From contig JADKBS010000034.1 in the NCBI GenBank assembly GCA_016714985.1, positions 1 through 64,000 of the forward strand: a stretch of 64,000 nucleotides of DNA, given 5' to 3'. Below, piece after piece: positions 9,166 to 16,905 of this stretch (its first letter is position 1; every line of letters begins with the position of its first letter). Both the position numbers and the translations under genes were made by a program. The stretch comes from Saprospiraceae bacterium. GTDB lineage: Bacteria; Bacteroidota; Bacteroidia; Chitinophagales; Saprospiraceae. The notes beneath the pieces are model-generated. The model did no database searches. It saw only the letters and a list, made by a program, of their open reading frames with translations, and had not been told where the DNA came from.

Positions 9166-9624
9166 ATGCCATTTAACAAATCCATTTTAGTCCTGAGCGC
9201 ATGTGTCGCCCTGCTCCTCAGTGCAGGCAAGTCCCAGTCCCAACCATCCATCACAAACGTTGACGCAACCGAGTTCAAACGGCTGGTCGAGGCAGGCAAC
9301 GGCATCATCCTGGATGTCAGGGCACCCGAAGAAATCGCAGAGGGCCATATCGCCAACACGAGCACCATCAACCTTTACGACGAGGGCTTTGTGGACAAAA
9401 TCAACCTGATTCCAAAGGAAAAAGAAATCTACGTGTACTGTCAGGCAGGTGGAAGGAGCGCAGAAGCTGCGGAAATATTGACAAAAAACGGATTTGTCAA
9501 GGTGTTCAACTTGGAAAAAGGGCTGGACGGCTGGGTGGAGAGTGGCTTTCCAGTGGCGAAAACCGAGGTCGAGAAAGATGAAAAATCCAGCAAATCAGCC
9601 TCGAAGACTTCCGTGCCCTGTTGA
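9166..9624 (+). CDS. Exported rhodanese-like protein, probably N-terminal half of a rhodanese-thioredoxin protein
   Basis: ATG at 9166 gives a signal peptide (MPFNKSILVLSACVALLLSA) and a periplasmic rhodanese domain with IILDVRAPEEIAEGHIAN and the canonical loop YCQAGGRSAEAAEIL, which is C-x4-R and therefore a sulfurtransferase-type loop. The upstream start at 9127 would bury the signal peptide and is rejected. After the domain ends (LDGWVESGFPVAK) the frame runs into a short Lys/Ser-rich tail and stops at 9624. The thioredoxin domain in the next frame continues smoothly if one A is added to the run at 9581-9585. So the tail is probably an artefact and the true product is a two-domain exported protein. 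Confidence 0.75.
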   Translation: MPFNKSILVLSACVALLLSAGKSQSQPSITNVDATEFKRLVEAGNGIILDVRAPEEIAEGHIANTSTINLYDEGFVDKINLIPKEKEIYVYCQAGGRSAEAAEILTKNGFVKVFNLEKGLDGWVESGFPVAKTEVEKDEKSSKSASKTSVPC

Positions 9625-9899
9625 AAACGGACAAGCCGGTACTGATAGACTTCCATACCGTCTGGTGCGCTCCCTGCCGCAAAATGGCCCCGGTCATTGA
9701 TAAGATAGAAGAGGATTTCACGGGCAAGGCCGTGGTCATGAGGATAGACGTGGACAAGAGCAGCGACGTGGGCCGGGCATACGACATCAAGGGCGTCCCA
9801 GTGTTCATTTTGTATAAGGATGGCGTTGAAAAATGGAAGCACAACGGCATCGTCACCGAACCAGAATTGGTAAAACAAATCAAAAGCCAGTTGCGATAG
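9582..9899 (+). CDS. Thioredoxin domain, lacking its own ATG
   Basis: The open frame reads KIQQISLEDFRALLKTDKP and then VLIDFHTVWCAPCRKMAPVI, a thioredoxin with the C-A-P-C active site, DKIEEDFTGKAVVMRIDVDK and a cis-Pro region GVPVFILYKDG. There is no ATG; TTG at 9621 would cut away the first helix of the fold. Adding one A at 9581-9585 fuses it in frame to the preceding exported rhodanese. In a fused form it would sit in the periplasm and could reduce the persulfide on the rhodanese cysteine. The thioredoxin fold itself is certain. The fusion is inferred. Confidence 0.7.
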   Translation, partial: KIQQISLEDFRALLKTDKPVLIDFHTVWCAPCRKMAPVIDKIEEDFTGKAVVMRIDVDKSSDVGRAYDIKGVPVFILYKDGVEKWKHNGIVTEPELVKQIKSQLR

Positions 9900-9966
9900 G
9901 CCACCGTAAGAGCAAAAAATCCACCGTGACCGGATGCCCTGATTCGATTGACTTAAACACCTAAAA

Positions 9967-10332
9967 ATGACAATGCAAAAAGTCCTAATCATCATCAACG
10001 ACGCCCCCTACGGAACCGAGAAAGCCTTCAATGCACTTCGCATCGCCTACCAACTGTCCCAGGACCACGAGCACGATGTGGAAGTGAGGATTTTCCTCAT
10101 GGCGGACGCCGTGGGCTGTGCGGTGGCCCACCAAAAACTCCCCAACGGCTACTACAACATCGAGCGGATGCTGACGGCGGTCATAAAGAAAGGGGCAAAG
10201 CTGAAGCTCTGCGGCAACTGCGTCGAGTCGAGAGGCTTCACCGCTGTCCCGCTCATCGAAGGTGCGGAAACCGTCCACATGTCATCGCTGACCGAATGGA
10301 TTTTGGACAGCGACAAAGTAGTGACCTTTTAA
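9967..10332 (+). CDS. DsrE/DsrF-like sulfur-relay protein
   Basis: The 121-residue protein has the DsrE fold pattern: VLIIINDAPYGTEKAFNALR at the N-terminus, VRIFLMADAVGCAVAH, then a C-G-N-C pair (GAKLKLCGNCVESRG) and a final MSSLTEWILDSDKVVTF helix-strand. DsrE-family proteins bind sulfane sulfur on a conserved cysteine; the likely one is in CGNC or at GCAVAH. It is soluble and cytoplasmic. It lies 67 bases after the thioredoxin frame and 8 bases before the phosphorylase gene, so it belongs to the same operon. It probably delivers persulfide sulfur within this cluster. Confidence 0.8.
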   Translation: MTMQKVLIIINDAPYGTEKAFNALRIAYQLSQDHEHDVEVRIFLMADAVGCAVAHQKLPNGYYNIERMLTAVIKKGAKLKLCGNCVESRGFTAVPLIEGAETVHMSSLTEWILDSDKVVTF

Positions 10333-10340
10333 AACAGTTT

Positions 10341-11150
10341 ATGGAGAAGCCGCCACACCGGGAAACCGCCCTTCTGACCAACAAGCACTACACAGAGCCT
10401 TCCGTTTTTCAGCCGGAAAACCTGCTGCGGGAGGCCCGCCGCCAAAAGGCCATCGCCGACTGCGATGTGCCGTACGTCTGTGTCCTAGACCCTGACGGCG
10501 ACCTGGCGAACTACCTGTTGGCCACCGGGCGGGCAGCCAAAAACCCCTGCTGGGCCTGCTACCATTCCAGCATGTACAGTTTCGAACTGGACGGGGTGAA
10601 AATCGGCATCGTGCCCTGCGCCGTCGGTGCGCCCTATGCGGTGCTGGTGGCCGAGCAACTCTTCGTTTCCGGCTGTCAACTGCTCCTCAGCGTCACCTCG
10701 GCGGGCGTCATCAACCCGCCGGATAACGACAAACGCTTTGCCCTGATAACCAAAGCCCTGCGGGACGAGGGCACGAGCCACCACTACCTGCCGCCCGACC
10801 AGCCCGCCCGTATTTCCGAAGTCCTACTTCAAAAAATGTCCCCCTCGGCGGCACTGCCGGACTGCCCTTTTTTCGAAGCGACGAGCTGGACAACCGATGC
10901 GCCCTATCGGGAAACGCCGTCGGCCATCGCTACCATGCGGTCGATGGGCGTGACCTGCGTGGAAATGGAAGCGGCAGCGCTTTACGCCTTTGCCCAAGCT
11001 AAAAACAAAGCCGTTGCCTGCTTCGCCCACATTACCAACAGCATGGCGCAGACGGAGGGCGATTTTGAAAAAGGGGAGGCATTTGGCAGCATTGACACCT
11101 TGAACCTCCTTTCGACCATTCTTCAATTAATACAGCTAGACCATGAATGA
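10341..11150 (+). CDS. Nucleoside phosphorylase family protein
   Basis: From ATG at 10341 (MEKPPHRETALLTNKHY) the product is 269 residues. It carries the PNP/UDP-family signature GVTCVEMEAAALYAFA, the phosphate-binding-like glycine segment (IVPCAVGAPYAVLVAE) and ALPDCPFFEATSWTTDAPYRE. The annotated upstream start at 10296 overlaps the DsrE gene and is rejected. The family cleaves N-glycosidic bonds of nucleosides or related compounds with phosphate or water; here the substrate is unknown. It overlaps the MFS gene by 8 bases, so the two are translationally coupled. Phosphorylases of this type also occur beside arsenosugar and thio-nucleoside genes, which is a possible but unproven link. Confidence 0.75.
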   Translation: MEKPPHRETALLTNKHYTEPSVFQPENLLREARRQKAIADCDVPYVCVLDPDGDLANYLLATGRAAKNPCWACYHSSMYSFELDGVKIGIVPCAVGAPYAVLVAEQLFVSGCQLLLSVTSAGVINPPDNDKRFALITKALRDEGTSHHYLPPDQPARISEVLLQKMSPSAALPDCPFFEATSWTTDAPYRETPSAIATMRSMGVTCVEMEAAALYAFAQAKNKAVACFAHITNSMAQTEGDFEKGEAFGSIDTLNLLSTILQLIQLDHE

Positions 11151-12339
11151 AATCAAACTCGGCCTCCGTGAAAACTGGCGTCAGTTCACCCTGCTCGTCG
11201 TCATCAACGCCTTCGTTGGCGGCATGGTCGGGCTGGAGCGGAGCATACTGCCGGAGCTGGCGCAACAGGAATTTGGCATCGCCGCCAAGACGGCCATCCT
11301 GTCCTTCATCGTCGTATTTGGCATCACGAAAGCCATCACGAACTACTACACCGGGGCGCTCGCCAACCGTTTGGGGCGCAAAAACCTGCTGCTGCTCGGC
11401 TGGGCGCTGGCCCTGCCCATCCCGTTGCTGCTGATTTATGCCCCGAACTGGCAATGGGTCATCGCCGCCAACGTGCTGCTCGGCATCCACCAAGGGCTGT
11501 GCTGGTCGAGCACGGTGGTGATGAAAATGGACCTCGTGGGCGACAAAGACCGGGGACTGGCAATGGGCCTGAACGAGGCGGCGGGCTACCTCGCCGTGGG
11601 CGCCACCGCTTTCGCAACTGGTTGGATAGCAAGCAATTACGGCCTTCGACCCTACCCGTTCTACATCGGCATCGTGCTGGCCGTGCTGGGCCTGCTCGGC
11701 ACTTGGATTTGGGTGAAGGACACCCGCCACCACGTGGCTGCCGAGGCGGGGCAGTCCAGTGTTGCGAAGCTGAAAAACGTGTTCTGGGAAACAACTTGGA
11801 AAAACCCCAACCTTGGTGCCGTCACGCAGGCAGGCTTGGTGAACAACCTGAACGACGGCATGGTCTGGGGACTGCTGCCCATGTTGCTGGCTACCAAGGA
11901 TTTTTCGCTGGCGCAAATAGGCGTCATCGTTTCCATCTATCCCGCTGTCTGGGGCCTGGGGCAGTTGGGTACAGGTAAGCTGGCCGATATTTTTGACCAT
12001 AAAAGAATGCTCACGCTTGGCATGGCGCTGCAAGGACTGGCGCTGCTGCTGTTCATTCCCGCCAAAACCAACGGCCAGTTCATTGCCCTAAGCGCCGTGC
12101 TCGGCCTTGGCACGGCAGTGGTTTATCCGACGTTCTTGGCCGCCATTGCTGGGCTGACGCACCCGCAGCAGCGGGCGGAAAGCATCGGAGTTTTCCGGCT
12201 CTGGCGTGACTTGGGCTATGCCATCGGCGCACTGCTCACGGGCATCATCGCCGATTCGCTGGGGCTGGACTGGTCGGTGGCCGTGATTGGCGGGCTGACG
12301 GTATTATCGGCAGGGATAGTCTGGATGAGAATGAAATAA
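11143..12339 (+). CDS. MFS transporter
   Basis: A 398-residue protein with twelve predicted membrane helices. It has the MFS motif A-like loop between helices 2 and 3 (GALANRLGRKNLLLLGW) and a second half with GTGKLADIFDHKRMLTLGM. Helix 1 begins FTLLVVINAFVGGMVGLERS. It overlaps the nucleoside phosphorylase stop by 8 bases (ATGAATGA), so both are one unit. The likely role is proton-driven export or uptake of the compound handled by the phosphorylase or the methyltransferase that follows 33 bases later. The substrate cannot be deduced. Its place in a sulfur cluster led by an ArsR-type sensor suggests detoxification. Confidence 0.8.
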   Translation: MNEIKLGLRENWRQFTLLVVINAFVGGMVGLERSILPELAQQEFGIAAKTAILSFIVVFGITKAITNYYTGALANRLGRKNLLLLGWALALPIPLLLIYAPNWQWVIAANVLLGIHQGLCWSSTVVMKMDLVGDKDRGLAMGLNEAAGYLAVGATAFATGWIASNYGLRPYPFYIGIVLAVLGLLGTWIWVKDTRHHVAAEAGQSSVAKLKNVFWETTWKNPNLGAVTQAGLVNNLNDGMVWGLLPMLLATKDFSLAQIGVIVSIYPAVWGLGQLGTGKLADIFDHKRMLTLGMALQGLALLLFIPAKTNGQFIALSAVLGLGTAVVYPTFLAAIAGLTHPQQRAESIGVFRLWRDLGYAIGALLTGIIADSLGLDWSVAVIGGLTVLSAGIVWMRMK

Positions 12340-12371
12340 TAGCAATGAATTTTTACGAATAAACAACCGAT

Positions 12372-12992
12372 ATGGAGCATTTTGACCGCAGACAACATTG
12401 GGAAAAAATCTACCAAACCAAGCAGACGGAGGAGGCAAGTTGGTATCAGCCCCTGCCTGAGACCTCGCTCAATTTTTTTGAAAAGCACGGCATTTCACCT
12501 ACTTCGAAAATCATTGACGTGGGCGGCGGCGACAGCCTGCTGGTTGACCACCTGCTCGACCGTGGCCACCGGGACATCACGTTGCTGGACATATCGGCCC
12601 ATGCGCTCGACAAGGCAAAAAAGCGCCTCGGCGACCGGGCCGCCCATGTAAAATGGGTCGTTGCGGATGCCTCGGATTTCCAGCCCGGCGAGTTGTACGA
12701 CTGCTGGCACGACCGGGCCGCTTTTCATTTTTTGACCCAGCCTCATGAAGTTGAAAAATACGTGAAAGCCGCCGCCGCTGGCATTCGTCCTGGCGGACTG
12801 TTGGTGCTCGGCACTTTTTCAGTGAACGGCCCCATGAAGTGCAGCGGGCTGGACATCAGGCAGTATTCCGAGACGGAAATGACGGAACTGTTTGCTGGCC
12901 ATTTTGAGAAAACGGGCTGCCTATATGTTGACCACAAGACGCCATCCGGCGTGCTACAGAACTTCATTTTTTGTGGGTTTATGAAATGCTGA
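12372..12992 (+). CDS. Class I SAM-dependent methyltransferase
   Basis: The 206-residue protein starts MEHFDRRQHWEKIYQTK, as in small-molecule methyltransferases of the UbiE/thiopurine type. It has KIIDVGGGDSLLVDHLLDRG (motif I), TLLDISAHALDKAKKRL (motif II acidic end) and GLLVLGTFSVNGPMKCSGLD, which carries a cysteine after the motif IV-like strand. The C-terminus QNFIFCGFMKC has two more cysteines. It lacks the ordered cysteines of ArsM, so a role as arsenite methyltransferase is not supported. It is the last gene of the sulfur cluster, 33 bases after the MFS gene. Substrate unknown. Confidence 0.75.
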   Translation: MEHFDRRQHWEKIYQTKQTEEASWYQPLPETSLNFFEKHGISPTSKIIDVGGGDSLLVDHLLDRGHRDITLLDISAHALDKAKKRLGDRAAHVKWVVADASDFQPGELYDCWHDRAAFHFLTQPHEVEKYVKAAAAGIRPGGLLVLGTFSVNGPMKCSGLDIRQYSETEMTELFAGHFEKTGCLYVDHKTPSGVLQNFIFCGFMKC

Positions 12993-13125
12993 GGGCTGGG
13001 CAGCTGGTGTGGTATTTCACCATTAAGAGCTATCGGAACGGCTGTCTTGATATTCATTTCACCGATTTTGTGAAACAAAACCTGCTTGGCTTGGGCGGGA
13101 TGGTGAAATAGCAATGGAGCCTATC

Positions 13126-13133
13126 TACTTTTG
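13126..13133 (+). promoter_or_regulatory. Perfect -7 promoter box 3 bases before the AraC gene
   Basis: TACTTTTG fits the Bacteroidota -7 consensus TAnnTTTG. The ATG of the AraC-family gene is at 13137, only 3 bases downstream, so transcription probably starts at or inside the start codon and the message would be leaderless. If that is not so, a later ATG would have to be used, but the membrane segment that begins within ten residues argues for the early start. Confidence 0.4.
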
Positions 13134-13136
13134 CAA

Positions 13137-14192
13137 ATGGCTTTCGCAACCGACATCTTCCGTTTCATCGCCCTTGCCCAAATCCTGCTCACCCTTGCGC
13201 TGTTCTGGAAAGGGCGGCGCAACCAAAAAGGCACGGGCATCTGCTTGTTTTTCGGGCTGAGCATAGCGGGCTACCTGCTGGTGGACTGGCCGCCGCTGGA
13301 GCGGAACATGGCAGTCCGCCTGCCGCTGCTCATCCTGCCGTTCCTGGCACCTGCGGCCTTTTGGCTGTTCAGCAAGCTGCTCTTCGATGATGGATTTCAG
13401 TGGCGGCGGTCTTGGTGGTGGCTGCTGGCCGGGGTGGCCGTGGTCTATTACCTCGTTTTCTTTCAAAACAATTTTCAAATACTAGCACTGCCGCCAAGCC
13501 TGAAGCTGCTGGCTGGGCTGTCCACCCAACTCATCGCCCTCACCTTCATTCTCCTCGGCATCTTGGAGGCTGCCCGCAACCGTGCGGACGACCTCGTGCT
13601 CAGCCGCCTACAGTTTCGCACCGTGTTCATCATTGCCACGGCACTGCTCATGGCGGTCACGGCCTTGGTGGAAATATCGCTGGCAAATGCCGCACCGCCG
13701 CCCGTGCTGGGCGTCCTGCAAAAAGCAGGAATTGCAGTGCTGGCGATGTTTTTTGCCGTGAACAGGTTGGCCTTTCAGCCCGGTTTTTTGCCATGCAACG
13801 AGCCGCCCGCTGCTCCAGAAGCTGTTGTTGCAGAAAAGGAAGTGGCTGCCGATGGGCCATTGCTGGAACAGCTCACAGAAATCATGGGCAACCAACAAGC
13901 GTGGCGCACCGAGGGCCTTACCATCCGGCTGCTTTCGGAGAAAATGGGCGTGAAGGAATATCGCCTGCGGCAGGCCATCAACCAGCACCTCGGCTACCGC
14001 AACTTTAACGACTACCTCAACGGCTACCGCATCCGGGAGGCCTGTGCTGTGCTGTCCGACCCCTCCAAACGGGACTTGACCGTGCTGGAAATCAGCTACC
14101 AACTTGGCTATGCCTCGCTTGCCCCGTTCAACAAGGCGTTCAAGGACACGACCGGGATGACGCCCACCGAGTGGCGGAAAAAAACCGCCTAA
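13137..14192 (+). CDS. Membrane-anchored AraC-family regulator
   Basis: A 351-residue protein with about seven membrane helices in residues 1-215, a linker with proline and alanine, and a C-terminal AraC DNA-binding domain (two helix-turn-helix units: TIRLLSEKMGVKEYRLRQ and VLEISYQLGYASLAPFNKAF, ending TGMTPTEWRKK). This 7TM-AraC arrangement is common in Bacteroidota and usually senses a membrane or periplasmic signal. ATG at 13137 is used, since the upstream TTG at 13131 falls on the -7 box. It is not obviously joined to the sulfur cluster and has its own promoter. The target genes are unknown; the adjacent TonB-like and hydroxylase genes are candidates. Confidence 0.8.
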   Translation: MAFATDIFRFIALAQILLTLALFWKGRRNQKGTGICLFFGLSIAGYLLVDWPPLERNMAVRLPLLILPFLAPAAFWLFSKLLFDDGFQWRRSWWWLLAGVAVVYYLVFFQNNFQILALPPSLKLLAGLSTQLIALTFILLGILEAARNRADDLVLSRLQFRTVFIIATALLMAVTALVEISLANAAPPPVLGVLQKAGIAVLAMFFAVNRLAFQPGFLPCNEPPAAPEAVVAEKEVAADGPLLEQLTEIMGNQQAWRTEGLTIRLLSEKMGVKEYRLRQAINQHLGYRNFNDYLNGYRIREACAVLSDPSKRDLTVLEISYQLGYASLAPFNKAFKDTTGMTPTEWRKKTA

Positions 14193-14308
14193 TCCTCCTC
14201 GATTTCAAAATCCATCGGCTTTTTTCATTTCCAGGTGGATTACCTCCCCACCATGCCGGCAAGTTTGCCCCGATAATTTTATCGAGACAACAAAGCAATG
14301 CGAACGGT

Positions 14309-14680
14309 ATGGAAAAAATGATTTTGCTCCTGGTAATATGCGCCTTTTTGGAACCTGCAACCGGGCAGGAAGCCCATAGCACTGGGTGGTTTGCGAAATC
14401 AGATACTCTTGCGCCGGATAAACCTGCTCCTTTTGCTGGGTATGGAGCTTTGCAGGATTTCCTGCAAGCCCACCTGCAATACCCCCAATTGGCCTTGGCC
14501 AATTGCATCGAAGGAGAGGTCGTGCTCCTGCTGCGGTTTTCGGAACAAGGCAGGGCCGAGTCTGCCAAAATCTCGAAGGGCGTTGGCTTTGGCTGTGACG
14601 AAGAAGCGCTCCGGCTGGCCATGCTGCTTTCGCAGCGAAAGGTCTGCACCTTAAAACGGTCACATACGGTCCGCTGGTAA
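14309..14680 (+). CDS. Small exported TonB C-terminal domain protein
   Basis: From ATG at 14309 the product is 123 residues with a signal peptide (MEKMILLLVICAFLEPATG). Its domain resembles the TonB C-terminus (YGALQDFLQAHLQYPQLALA, then EGEVVLLLRFSEQGRAESAKI and GCDEEALRLAMLL). The last sixteen residues, rich in Arg and Ser, do not look like the usual final strand (Y-x-P-x-x-F). Another frame from about 14640 reads LKTVTYGPLVTHL, which fits that strand a little better, so a frameshift near the end is possible. Such stand-alone domains in Bacteroidota often act in periplasmic binding. Role unknown. Confidence 0.5.
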   Translation: MEKMILLLVICAFLEPATGQEAHSTGWFAKSDTLAPDKPAPFAGYGALQDFLQAHLQYPQLALANCIEGEVVLLLRFSEQGRAESAKISKGVGFGCDEEALRLAMLLSQRKVCTLKRSHTVRW

Positions 14681-14720
14681 CCCACCTTCAAAAATCAACC
14701 TATCAACCTATTTCACGACC

Positions 14721-15956
14721 ATGCAAAACCTGTCATCCTTTGACCTGTACCAGCACATCCTGCTGACCGATTTCCTGCGCTATTTTATTGCCGCAGGCAC
14801 AGCCTACCTTGTTTTTTGGGTCATTTTCAAAAAACAATGGCAGCACCGCATCATCCAGCAAAAGCCGTTGCAGGCGAAGAAGATGTGGTCGGAGTTTGGT
14901 TACTCCATAAGCACGGTCGTCATTTTCACCTTCATCGGGTTCGGCCTCATGTCGCTGAAAAATGCGGGCCATACGCTCATCTACAACGACCTCGCCGAGC
15001 GGGGCTGGGCCTGGCCGTTCATCAGCTTTGGCCTCATGCTGCTGCTCCACGACGCCTATTTTTACTGGACACACCGCCTGATGCACCACCCGAAAATCTT
15101 CCGCCACGTACACCTCGTTCATCACCGCTCCACCAACCCATCGCCTTGGGCGGCGTACTCGTTCCATCCCATGGAGGCGGTGGTAGAGGCGGGCATTTTC
15201 GTGTTTATCGTGTTCACCATCCCGGCGCACGGGCTGGCGCTGCTGGCCTTCCTTTTGTACATGATTGCCCGCAACGTGGTGGGGCATCTCGGCATCGAGT
15301 TTTTGCCAAAGCGCTTTATCAAAAGCCGATGGGTCAACTGGCACACCACCACCACGCACCACGACCTGCACCACAAGCATTTCAATGGCAACTACGGCCT
15401 GTACTTCACTTGGTGGGACAGCTGGTGCGGCACCGAACAGGTGGGATACCAGCAAGCCTTTGAGGAGGTGACGTCGAGGGAAAAAATGGGACAGGCTGAG
15501 GAAAGTGGCGTGGGTAAAATTGGATTGCGAAAGGCAAAAGCAGCCGCCATTGCCCTCTTCCTGCTGATGGGCAGTGCCGATGCACAAACCCCTGTCGGCA
15601 ACTGGAAGACCATTGACGACGGCGACGGAAAAGCCCGCTCCACGGTGCAAATAGAAGCCGCCGGACAGGGATTGTCAGGCAAGGTGGCCAGTATTTTCCC
15701 ACGGGACTGCGAGCCGCCCGACCCGGTTTGCGAAAAATGTTCCGGCGAGCGGCATGGCAAGCCTATCAAGGGCATGAACATCCTTTGGGGCTTCAGGAAG
15801 TCGGGCACTGAGTGGGTGGACGGCAGCATCCTCGACCCCGCCAACGGCAAGACATATCGCTGCAAGATGTGGCTGGAAGATGATGGCAATACCCTAAAAG
15901 TTAGGGGCTATTGGGGCATTTTCTGGCGGACGCAGACGTGGAAAAGGGTGGGGTAG
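14721..15956 (+). CDS. Fatty acid hydroxylase/sterol desaturase fused to DUF2147 domain
   Basis: Residues 1-255 form a membrane di-iron hydroxylase with the histidine clusters HDAYFYWTHRLMHH, HLVHHRS and HHDLHH, which bind the iron pair. Residues 270-285 (KAAAIALFLLMGSADAQ) look like a signal or membrane segment. Residues 286-411 match DUF2147 (PVGNWKTIDDGDGKARSTVQI, then a CxxC-like pair DPVCEKCSG and GSILDPANGKTYRCKMWLE). The enzyme would use O2 to oxidise a lipid. A fusion with DUF2147 is unusual. The reading frame is continuous, so it is not caused by a visible frameshift, although a lost stop between two genes remains possible. Confidence 0.75.
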   Translation: MQNLSSFDLYQHILLTDFLRYFIAAGTAYLVFWVIFKKQWQHRIIQQKPLQAKKMWSEFGYSISTVVIFTFIGFGLMSLKNAGHTLIYNDLAERGWAWPFISFGLMLLLHDAYFYWTHRLMHHPKIFRHVHLVHHRSTNPSPWAAYSFHPMEAVVEAGIFVFIVFTIPAHGLALLAFLLYMIARNVVGHLGIEFLPKRFIKSRWVNWHTTTTHHDLHHKHFNGNYGLYFTWWDSWCGTEQVGYQQAFEEVTSREKMGQAEESGVGKIGLRKAKAAAIALFLLMGSADAQTPVGNWKTIDDGDGKARSTVQIEAAGQGLSGKVASIFPRDCEPPDPVCEKCSGERHGKPIKGMNILWGFRKSGTEWVDGSILDPANGKTYRCKMWLEDDGNTLKVRGYWGIFWRTQTWKRVG

Positions 15957-16110
15957 AATGAGCCCACATAATTATGAAATTTTCTATCAAACAGGTTCTT
16001 GGGCCATGGGCCAAAAAAAATTTTTCAAAATTGTGGCGTTTTCAGTTCTTGGCAGGTTGATTTGGGAAATTGCTTAGTGCAGTGGAGACAGGGAATCAAA
16101 ACAATCATTT

Positions 16111-16893
16111 TCAAAAATCCTTCCTTTCCGCCACCCGCTTAATCCCCACTACCGGCCCGACCACCCATAGCAAAAGCACCGCAAACGCCACCACCATTCC
16201 CAACCCCGTGCCCAAGAACTTACGGAACACCGCCCCCGTGAAACCCATCAGCGCAGAAACATCCAATTTCAACAAAATCAGGATGCGGGAGAGGTCAATC
16301 GGGTTCAGCACCGAGGCGATGAGCGAGAATTTTTCCAGTGGATATTCGGTGAGCATGGAGAGGGAAAGCAGGAGCAAGCCATCGTAAATCACTGCGAAAA
16401 ACAACCAAGCCAATATGGCCAAACCAAAGCCTTTGATGCGGTTTTCGTTTTTCAAGGCGATGAAAAACGCAATGGCGCTGAACACAAACGACAGCACCAC
16501 GCCTACGAACAATAACATGAGAAAATTGGCGGCCTGTGGCGAGCCAAAGACGCCGTACAGCGCAAACGGCATCCCTACGCCGATTACCCAACTCGCTGAC
16601 AATGAACCAGCTACGCCTAAATATTGCCCCAAAAAAATACTCGTTCGCCGCACGGGTTGCGCCAGCAACAACTCGGTGAATTCCCTCGAATTGTAATAGA
16701 CCATCACCCCGAACATGGTGGCGATGAGCGGGCAGAGCAGCAACACCACGTTCATCAAACTGATGACAACCTTCGACAAATCGTTGCTCAACCACAAAAG
16801 CGACAGCGTGAACAGCAGGTAAAACCCGCCATAGCTATACGTCCATCGGCTGCGGATGAGGTCGTAAAAGCTGTATTTGAGTATTTTAAACAT
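16111..16893 (-). CDS. nosY: ABC transporter permease of the nos cluster (NosY)
   Basis: A 260-residue integral membrane protein with six predicted helices. It starts MFKILKYSFYDLIRSRWTY, typical for NosY, and contains NSREFTELLLAQPVRRTSIFLG in the first loop. It forms an ABC complex with NosF, 12 bases upstream on the same strand, and serves NosZ copper-site maturation together with NosD. It is the last gene of the nos unit. NosFY complexes are thought to deliver sulfur or move a factor for CuZ cluster assembly. The call rests on sequence and on the nosD-nosF-nosY order. Confidence 0.85.
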   Translation of the reverse strand: MFKILKYSFYDLIRSRWTYSYGGFYLLFTLSLLWLSNDLSKVVISLMNVVLLLCPLIATMFGVMVYYNSREFTELLLAQPVRRTSIFLGQYLGVAGSLSASWVIGVGMPFALYGVFGSPQAANFLMLLFVGVVLSFVFSAIAFFIALKNENRIKGFGLAILAWLFFAVIYDGLLLLSLSMLTEYPLEKFSLIASVLNPIDLSRILILLKLDVSALMGFTGAVFRKFLGTGLGMVVAFAVLLLWVVGPVVGIKRVAERKDF

Positions 16894-16905
16894 AATGACA
16901 AATGA

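Noticed and set aside
12372..12992. Arsenite methyltransferase ArsM
   Set aside because: The conserved cysteine set of ArsM is missing, though the ArsR neighbour and phosphorylase made this tempting.
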